Assembly: GCA_964396535.1 (NCBI GenBank) | Contig: CAYNFT010000077.1 | Span: 1 to 10,288, forward strand | Length of the DNA: 10,288 bases | Origin: CAYNFT01 sp964396535 | GTDB lineage: Bacteria > Chloroflexota > Dehalococcoidia > Dehalococcoidales > UBA2162 | Direction: 5' to 3' | In this document: one piece after another, positions 5,269-10,288 of the stretch | Layout: every line of letters begins with the position of its first letter | How positions within the stretch are numbered: position 1 is the first letter of the stretch | Notes under the pieces: model-generated | The model's database searches: none | Told to the model about the DNA's origin: nothing | What the model saw: the letters and a program-made list of their open reading frames with translations, nothing else | Program-made: the position numbers and the translations under genes

Positions 5269-6671
5269 CCTCCGTACAGCACTTCATGAAATAGCTTGGA
5301 ACGAGAACGACTGGCATGCTCCATGCTGGACTGCATCAACCTGCCCAAGTTTCTTATCCCTCTATAACCAAAATGGGGGTACCCGGTCGTGGTTGTCAGG
5401 TTTACCTGAGGCACACCGGGCTGTCTCAGGGGGCTCCCCAGATAGACAGCGTTGTCGTACTGAGCAGCAATCATCTCCAGTTCTGCCTCTGTCTGCCACG
5501 AGGAACGGAAGGTTCCCAGGGAAAAGAGTCCCTTGGTCAGAACTACTTTGGGGTTCTGTCCCTGCTCCAACAGGAACTTGATGCTAGGCATCCGCTCTTT
5601 AATGGTGTAGGGATGGATATTAACCACGATAGGGCGAGCGCCAAACTCCTTGGCCATCCTGGCTAAGGCAAGAGCCCTGATGGGACCTGGATACTCTGTA
5701 ACTTCTACCAAGGCGGTCTTACCATCCAAGAACTGCCTCATGATATCTATCTCTTCAGCAAGCTCCCCGGTTTCCTTGTTAATCATCTCCCTCGCTTGCT
5801 CCTCTAATCCCAGGGGCAGGGCTACCGCCATGAGCCATTCCTCAGTAGCCTTTAAGCCATATGGAAGACCAGTACGGGCGTAGGGTATGTCGAACCTCTC
5901 CTCCATGAGGTCACCCAGCTTCTGTCCCCAGTCATAGCACCACGATGCGTTCAGTTCTACAGCGCGTGCTCGGCGAATCTGCTCCACGGTGCACCCACCG
6001 CAGAGAATACCATTAATCTTAGCCCCTATGGCATATACCATTCTCTCGATTTCATCTAGGTCTTCAGTCCATCGGGTCCGGGTGGGTCCTTGCCTAGCGC
6101 CGATGATGTTGATTGTTTTCTCCATCTTCTCCGTAGGCGGTTCCATCAGCTCCATAATCACCCTGAAAGCGTCCTCGTAGCCACTGCGGAAATCTCCGCC
6201 AAACCCCTCGCTGCGTATAGCCAGCACTTTGGCATTGACCTCTTCCTCTGCTCTCTGGGCAATGGTCTCTACATCATCGCCGATAATCCCGGAACAGCAG
6301 CAGGAAAATATCACGATAAGTTCAGGGTGGTATCTCCGTTCAGCTTCTTTTACCGCTTCCAGAAGCTTCCCCTCCCCTCCATATACCACGTCGGCTTCGT
6401 CCTGCGCGGTGCATGAGGTAGGCTCCAGAGGAACGCCACGGTACTCGCAATTGCTCATTTTGTAAGCGTTAGCCACAGAATAGGTACAACCTTTGGGGCC
6501 GTGAATAACTGGTGCCATGTGACGAATGCCGTTGATAACCTGGAAAGCAGTCCAGAATTTGCAGGGGGGAGCATGAGAAGCCTGTAACTTAGGAACCATC
6601 TCCCCCTTCTCTACCTTTTCCAGGAGTTGCTTGAGTGTACCCTGAAAGGCAATGTAGTTGTCTTCTGCCAT
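5265..6671 (-). CDS. nitrogenase component 1 alpha-like subunit (NifD/NifE-like), probable cofactor subunit
   Basis: This is the first gene of the operon and the likely active-site subunit. Cys37 (PPCKFW), Cys62 (GPKGCTYS) and Cys125 (FSCCCSGIIGDDV) align by eye with the NifD P-cluster ligands Cys62, Cys88 and Cys154. ADVVYGGEGKL and SEGFGGD are further family blocks. Cys245 in SWCYDWGQKLGDLMEE lines up with NifD Cys275, the cysteine that holds the cofactor. At the cofactor histidine position (NifD His442) I align Asn424 (QVNLTTTTGYPHFGYRG), as in the scaffold protein NifE; His433 lies nearby. Counterparts of NifD Arg96, Gln191 and His195 seem to be Tyr70, Arg162 and Glu166. It is 468 residues long, against about 490 for NifD. 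The ATG has AAAGGG 5 bases upstream. The gene could encode a catalytic subunit of a non-N2 reductase, or a NifE-like scaffold. With no second D/K pair here, I favour the former. Confidence 0.88.
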   Translation of the reverse strand: MAEDNYIAFQGTLKQLLEKVEKGEMVPKLQASHAPPCKFWTAFQVINGIRHMAPVIHGPKGCTYSVANAYKMSNCEYRGVPLEPTSCTAQDEADVVYGGEGKLLEAVKEAERRYHPELIVIFSCCCSGIIGDDVETIAQRAEEEVNAKVLAIRSEGFGGDFRSGYEDAFRVIMELMEPPTEKMEKTINIIGARQGPTRTRWTEDLDEIERMVYAIGAKINGILCGGCTVEQIRRARAVELNASWCYDWGQKLGDLMEERFDIPYARTGLPYGLKATEEWLMAVALPLGLEEQAREMINKETGELAEEIDIMRQFLDGKTALVEVTEYPGPIRALALARMAKEFGARPIVVNIHPYTIKERMPSIKFLLEQGQNPKVVLTKGLFSLGTFRSSWQTEAELEMIAAQYDNAVYLGSPLRQPGVPQVNLTTTTGYPHFGYRGIRNLGRLMQSSMEHASRSRSKLFHEVLYGG

Positions 6672-6941
6672 GGTATCCCTTTCCCGTACAAACTACTTAA
6701 GTTTACGATACAATTGTACTCTTACCCTTGATTGGATTCAAGTTGCTATATAATCCAACAATAAGCCAAAATGTATGAGCATAAATACCCTTTGGATAGA
6801 AATGAGAGATAGACTCGCCGCTTAGAGTATACTACCTAAAGGGCTAAAGCACTCTTAAGCATACCGCAGATTTGAAGCAAGGGCGCATCGACCTTGACCG
6901 GCCAACCGCCTGCTTTCAGGGTAGCCAGGCTTTCCCATTTC

Positions 6942-6980
6942 ATTGACAAGGTCTATAATACAATATTGATAAGGTCCATA
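6942..6980 (+). repeat. 16-bp direct repeat pair in promoter region
   Basis: ATTGACAAGGTCTATA (6942-6957) recurs as ATTGATAAGGTCCATA (6965-6980), with two mismatches. The 23-bp period is about two helical turns, so two protein molecules could bind the same DNA face. The first copy overlaps the TTGACA and TATAAT-like sequences, which fits control of a plus-strand promoter for the molybdoenzyme. Confidence 0.45.
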
Positions 6981-6993
6981 GTTGGAAGAAACC

Positions 6994-7026
6994 TCATTCG
7001 GCGATTGGTTACCTCTCACCGAATGA
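6994..7026. promoter_or_regulatory. 8-bp inverted repeat, possible operator or leader hairpin
   Basis: TCATTCGG (6994-7001) and CCGAATGA (7019-7026) are perfect inverted copies separated by 17 bases. They sit just after the direct repeats and 187 bases before the molybdoenzyme start. The site could be a dimer binding site or a hairpin in the leader; nothing in the sequence decides between these. Confidence 0.35.
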
Positions 7027-7139
7027 CTTTGAGAAATTAGTACCTAATCAAGAGAACAAAGGGTTACCCCGCCAGACTCTCCTAACCTTATCTGTCCAGT
7101 CATGGGGGTGCAGTCCAGTCCTGCTTCTGCGAAAATACA

Positions 7140-7161
7140 GCCTAGCGGGTTTCGCTGAGGC
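7140..7161 (+). promoter_or_regulatory. leader hairpin before molybdoenzyme gene
   Basis: GCCTAGCG (7140-7147) pairs with CGCTGAGGC (7153-7161), leaving one bulged G and a five-base loop. It lies about 50 bases before the ATG and is not followed by a T-run. It is likely a leader structure of unknown role rather than a terminator. Confidence 0.3.
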
Positions 7162-7212
7162 GTACAAATGGAAGGAATAAAATTCAGTACAGCATAGAAA
7201 GGGTCAACAACA

Positions 7213-9615
7213 ATGAACAAGCTTAAGGCTACGGAAGAGGTCAAAGGTTATTGTGGTCTATGTACCAATCATTGCCCGACTATTGCTCGCGTTAGAGACG
7301 GAGTATTTACTGAGGTTCTTCCCGATGAGCATCATCCCTTTGCCAGTGAACTCTGTCTCAAGGGGCTTGCCGCTCCTGAATTAGTGTACAACAAGCAACG
7401 GTTACAATATCCGATGCGCCGGACAAACCCTAAAGGGAGTCCCGACCCGGGATGGGAGAGGATAAGCTGGGATGAAGCTCTAGATACCATTGCAGTAAAA
7501 CTAAACGAGATAAAGGCAAAATTCGGACCCGAGGCGGTTGCCTTCACTCGCGCTGGACCGGGTGGCTCTCCGCTGGGGGAACTATGGCCGTGGGTAGTCA
7601 GATTGGCTAAGGCTTTTGGTACCCCTAACAATTGGGGCTGTATCCATGTATGCACATGGCATGAAATGTTTTGCTCGGCATATACGTACGCCAATCCAGG
7701 AGTCCAGGGTTCTCGGGGAAGCCCTCAATTTGAACAATCTGCTTGTATCCTGATATGGGGCAACAACGTTCATGCTACTCGCTCTGCTCTGGTTCCCAAG
7801 ATAAAGCAAGGTCTGGAACGGGGAGCGAAGCTTATTGTGATTGACCCCAGGAAGATAGAGATAGCTGCCATGGCAGACCTTTGGCTCCAGATACGCCCAG
7901 GTACAGATGGAGCTCTAGCCTTGGGTATGATAAATATTATGCTTGAGGAGAATTTATATGATTACAATTTCGTCAGGGATTGGACTACATCACCATTCCT
8001 GGTAAGAAGTGATACCGGGCAATTTCTCATGGCCAATATGCTGACAGATAGTGGTGACCCCACAGGTTATGTGATGGTAGATTCTGCAAGTAAAGGAACC
8101 AGGGTGTACATGCCTGGCACACAGCCAGATTTTGTTCCGGAAATTGATGGCACATATACCGTGAGAACGCACCAGGGCGAGAAAGTTGAGTGCAAGACCG
8201 TCTTCCGGCTATTACGTGAAGCAGTCTCCGATTATCAGCCAGATAAAACCGAAATATTAACTGGAATACCAGAGGCAAAAATCAGGGATGCGGCGAGAAT
8301 GTTTGCTACTATTAAACCAGCATGCTGGTATTCCTGGAATGGTCTTGAACAAACAAATAATGCCAGTCAAACAAATCGGGCTATATGCATCCTTTATGCT
8401 TTGACTGGCAATTATGATATGCCAGGAGGTAATGTTACAGGTCCCCGTGCTCCCGTACACTCAGTCGACGGTCATTGGTTGCTAAGTCCTCAGGCCGGCA
8501 TAAAGTGCCTTGGATTTTTTCAGCGTCCCTTAGGACCAGCAGGGCGACGGATGTCGATGACCACACAGGGTTATGAAGTCTATGAAGCTATCCTGACCGG
8601 TAAACCCTACCCGGTTAAAGCTCTGGTTGGCTTTGGCTGTAATCTAGCTACCTCTAACATTCCCGTTTTACGTGGCAGGGAAGCTATTTCGCAGTTAGAC
8701 TTCCATGTTGAGGCAGAACTTTTTATGACTCCGACTGTCGAGCTAGCGGATATTGTTTTACCAGCCGCCAGTTGCTGGGAAAGCTTGTATATAAGCGCCC
8801 GGGCTGATTCCCTTAAGGAAAAGGGCGTTGTCCAGATGCGACCACCGGTCGTACCACCTCAATATGAATCTTGGCCCGATATGAAAATCATATTTGAACT
8901 TGCTAAGAGGCTCGGACTGGGCGATGAGTTCTGGGATGGAAATGTTGAGGCTGCCTTTGACTACCAGTTTGAGCCTTTAGATATTACGGTTGAAAAGCTG
9001 AGGAAGAGTCCTAGCTGGATTCCCATTGATGTGTCTATGGAATATCAGAGACACACCAAAAAAGATAAAGACAGTAATTTCGTAGGCTTTCCTACCCCCT
9101 CCAAAAGGGTGGAGATATATTCTTCCACCTTCAAGGAATATGGCTATAGTCCGCTGCCAAGCTGGGAGGAGCCATCAATTTTCAAGAGAGCAGATATAGC
9201 AAAAAGGTACCCACTTATTCTCATCAATACAAAGGTCTTAGAGTATTGCCATTCACAACATCGAGCGCTACCCTCATTAAGAGAAAAAATACCTAACCCC
9301 TTCCTGGAGATTAATCCAGTAAAAGCCTCAGAACTTGGCATTAAGGAAGGAGACTGGGTGGTGGTTGAAACACCCTACGGGGCGATTACCCTACAGGCTA
9401 AACTGACTGAGGGAATCAATTATGATGTTGTCTGCACGCAGAATGGGTGGTGGCAGTCATGTCCGGAGCTAAATCTTCCTGGCTATGACCCGTATTCTTC
9501 AGAGGGTGCCAATGTAGCTCTGTTGTTCAGTGCTGAGAATATAGACCCTATCAGTGGTTCTATACTAATGAAAGGGCATCCCTGTAACGTCAGAAAAGCT
9601 GCCAGACCAGACTAG
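7213..9615 (+). CDS. molybdopterin oxidoreductase, DMSO reductase family, Fe-S-containing catalytic subunit
   Basis: This large enzyme binds a bis-pterin guanine dinucleotide Mo or W cofactor and one [4Fe-4S] cluster. Cys14, Cys17, Cys21 and Cys48 (CGLCTNHC...CLKG) form the N-terminal cluster site. The main domain follows, with IWGNNVHATR near 181-190, VIDPRK near 209-214, ADLWLQIRPGTDGALALG at 221-238 and LTGNYDMPGGN around 396-406. The C-terminal dinucleotide-binding domain spans roughly 660-795. Cys147 in GCIHVCTWHEMFC is the best candidate metal ligand by position, although Cys143 and Cys154 are nearby. No twin-arginine signal is present, so it should be cytoplasmic. Its length (800) suits thiosulfate/polysulfide reductase-like or acetylene hydratase-like members; the substrate cannot be read from sequence. 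AAAGGG lies 9 bases before the ATG. No Fe-S electron-transfer or membrane subunit follows in the window, so partners are elsewhere or unnecessary. It is divergent from the nitrogenase-like operon. Confidence 0.92.
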   Translation: MNKLKATEEVKGYCGLCTNHCPTIARVRDGVFTEVLPDEHHPFASELCLKGLAAPELVYNKQRLQYPMRRTNPKGSPDPGWERISWDEALDTIAVKLNEIKAKFGPEAVAFTRAGPGGSPLGELWPWVVRLAKAFGTPNNWGCIHVCTWHEMFCSAYTYANPGVQGSRGSPQFEQSACILIWGNNVHATRSALVPKIKQGLERGAKLIVIDPRKIEIAAMADLWLQIRPGTDGALALGMINIMLEENLYDYNFVRDWTTSPFLVRSDTGQFLMANMLTDSGDPTGYVMVDSASKGTRVYMPGTQPDFVPEIDGTYTVRTHQGEKVECKTVFRLLREAVSDYQPDKTEILTGIPEAKIRDAARMFATIKPACWYSWNGLEQTNNASQTNRAICILYALTGNYDMPGGNVTGPRAPVHSVDGHWLLSPQAGIKCLGFFQRPLGPAGRRMSMTTQGYEVYEAILTGKPYPVKALVGFGCNLATSNIPVLRGREAISQLDFHVEAELFMTPTVELADIVLPAASCWESLYISARADSLKEKGVVQMRPPVVPPQYESWPDMKIIFELAKRLGLGDEFWDGNVEAAFDYQFEPLDITVEKLRKSPSWIPIDVSMEYQRHTKKDKDSNFVGFPTPSKRVEIYSSTFKEYGYSPLPSWEEPSIFKRADIAKRYPLILINTKVLEYCHSQHRALPSLREKIPNPFLEINPVKASELGIKEGDWVVVETPYGAITLQAKLTEGINYDVVCTQNGWWQSCPELNLPGYDPYSSEGANVALLFSAENIDPISGSILMKGHPCNVRKAARPD

Positions 9616-10000
9616 GCCATAAACTGCTGTTGATGACACCCCTGCGAATAGATTCTAAACCTGACCAGTGCCAGACCAAAGCCTGGGCACAATCAGCCAA
9701 GATATGCAAGCCATCAAATGCTCTATGGATTATTGGGTCACAAAACATCTGTTAGTAACATACAGGGCTTTGGCTACACCTAATACTATACTTACCACCC
9801 CAAAATGTTACACCTAGGTGTAGTATGACTGGAAGATGGCAGGCTGTTTCAGGGGATACAAATCGATGAAAAGTGACGTTGGCAGAAGAGGCTTCACCTT
9901 TATATTCAGGATGACTTTTCCACTTGATATAGCTATACTTAACATACAGATATCATCTTTCCAACCATGTTGTAACCGCTTGGACTCGGCAGTGCCAGCC
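9616..10000. other. intergenic region after the molybdoenzyme
   Basis: No supported gene lies here, though an open plus-strand frame running into the next gene begins at 9836. GTGCCAG (9668-9674) and CTGGGCAC (9683-9690) form a bulged hairpin about 50 bases after the molybdoenzyme stop. It lacks a T-tract, so it is at most a weak terminator. The operator-like cluster at 9775-9822 is listed separately. Confidence 0.4.
9775..9822. promoter_or_regulatory. TACACCTA repeat cluster, possible operator
   Basis: TACACCTA occurs at 9775-9782 and again at 9809-9816. The second copy forms part of the perfect 14-bp palindrome TACACCTAGGTGTA (9809-9822). Three half-sites upstream of the AhpD-like gene fit a dimeric repressor or activator site. 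No regulator gene is visible in the window. Confidence 0.4.
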
Positions 10001-10288
10001 ATGAAATTCAATAAAAGAACATATAAGAACCTAAAGGAATTATTTAGCGACTTGTGGTTTCCAATCAGAAACAGGAAGCGATTGAAGGAAGTAACGAATA
10101 AGGGATTGATATCACCTGCCTTCCGGGAAAGGCTCATGCTGGCTGTCACCGCAGTAGACGGCTGCCGCTATTGTTCCTACTTCCATGCTAAGCAAGCGTT
10201 GAAAAGTGGGCTTACTCCAGAAGAGATTAGCCGGCTACTATCAGGAGATGTTGATAACTGCCCAGAAGAGGAGGCTGTGGCCGTAATC
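10001..10288 (+). CDS. AhpD/carboxymuconolactone decarboxylase-like protein, 3' end beyond the window
   Basis: The first 96 codons of this frame contain FRERLMLAVTAVDGCRYCSYFHAKQAL. Cys55, Cys58 and His62 form the CxxCxxxH redox motif of the AhpD-like all-helical family, which includes alkylhydroperoxidases and related thiol-disulfide proteins. Its GLTPEEISRLLSGD segment is usual just after the motif. The start is uncertain. The ATG at 10001 fits the family's usual short N-terminus but has no clear ribosome binding site. The same frame is open upstream to ATG codons at 9911, 9866 and 9836. The one at 9866 has AGGGG 10 bases before it, but the added residues do not look like part of the domain. 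The gene runs off the window, so full length and C-terminal features are unknown. The precise substrate is not predictable. Confidence 0.8.
   Translation, partial: MKFNKRTYKNLKELFSDLWFPIRNRKRLKEVTNKGLISPAFRERLMLAVTAVDGCRYCSYFHAKQALKSGLTPEEISRLLSGDVDNCPEEEAVAVI

Larger units (their letters stand above)
6672..7212. promoter_or_regulatory. divergent intergenic region between nitrogenase-like operon and molybdoenzyme
   Basis: These 541 bases hold no gene I can support and should contain both divergent promoters. AT-rich sequence around 6745-6755 (TATATAAT) lies about 80 bases before the operon start and could serve as a -10 element in either direction, but no good -35 matches it on the minus strand. 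On the plus strand, TTGACA at 6943-6948 and TATAAT at 6954-6959 are too close to form one promoter. I found no convincing sigma-54 (-24/-12) site and no riboswitch I recognise. The imperfect palindrome TTGACCGGCCAA lies at 6894-6905. The repeats at 6942-6980, 6994-7026 and 7140-7161 are listed separately. Confidence 0.45.

Noticed and set aside
2191..6671. standard Mo-nitrogenase nifHDK-B operon
   Set aside because: The D-like protein lacks equivalents of His442, His195, Gln191 and Arg96 by eye alignment, and no nifEN or nifV is present in the window.
3073..6671. BchLNB/BchXYZ or CfbCD system
   Set aside because: The Fe protein is closer to NifH, both component-1 subunits keep full sets of P-cluster-type cysteines, and a NifB gene is included; those systems do not use a NifB-derived cofactor.
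6672..7000. sigma-54 (NifA-type) promoter for the operon
   Set aside because: The nearest match has GG and GC elements at the wrong spacing (11 rather than 10 bases between them).
6990..7170. Moco or cobalamin riboswitch in the molybdoenzyme leader
   Set aside because: I could not match conserved cores of these riboswitches; only simple hairpins are visible.
9814..10149. 111-residue minus-strand open frame
   Set aside because: It lies antisense to the AhpD-like coding region with its clear CxxCxxxH motif, so it is a shadow frame.

Overview
The window looks like a chromosomal segment from an anaerobic bacterium. The evidence is a complete nitrogenase-like operon with oxygen-sensitive Fe-S proteins, a cytoplasmic-looking molybdopterin oxidoreductase with a four-cysteine Fe-S motif, and a redox-type AhpD-like protein. 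The overall protein style suggests Chloroflexota (Dehalococcoidia-like), but this is an impression that nothing here proves, and no rRNA or marker gene is present.

Left part, about 1-2190: a decayed region. It holds the 3' half of an IS1182-type DDE transposase with a frameshift, a possible insertion-sequence end, and a 3' fragment of the replicative helicase gene dnaB. These are followed by about 790 bases without a credible gene, which contain a long hairpin, a perfect 18-bp palindrome and short direct repeats. Next comes an Mrr-type restriction endonuclease gene on the minus strand, broken by an in-frame stop.

Middle part, 2191-6671, all minus strand: four tightly packed genes transcribed in the order D/E-like, K/N-like, H-like, B-like. 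They encode a nitrogenase-type catalytic pair, its ATP-dependent Fe protein reductase, and a NifB-type radical SAM protein that would make the Fe-S-carbide precursor of the cofactor. P-cluster cysteines, Fe-protein cluster cysteines and the NifB cluster motifs are present. The D-like subunit keeps the cofactor cysteine, but by eye alignment it lacks the counterparts of NifD His442, His195, Gln191 and Arg96. No separate nifEN, nifV or other Mo-cofactor maturation genes lie here. The best reading is a self-contained nitrogenase-like reductase that loads a NifB-derived cluster and probably does not fix N2. The methylthio-alkane reductase type (Mar; nifB-, nifH-, nifD-, nifK-like genes) is the closest described analogue, and the substrate is unknown.

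Right part: a 541-bp divergent intergenic region with direct repeats and inverted repeats separates the operon from a plus-strand 800-residue DMSO-reductase-family molybdopterin enzyme (7213-9615). A 385-bp gap with an operator-like TACACCTA repeat cluster leads to an AhpD/carboxymuconolactone-decarboxylase-like gene that runs off the window end. Whether the molybdoenzyme works with the nitrogenase-like system is inferred only from the shared promoter region.
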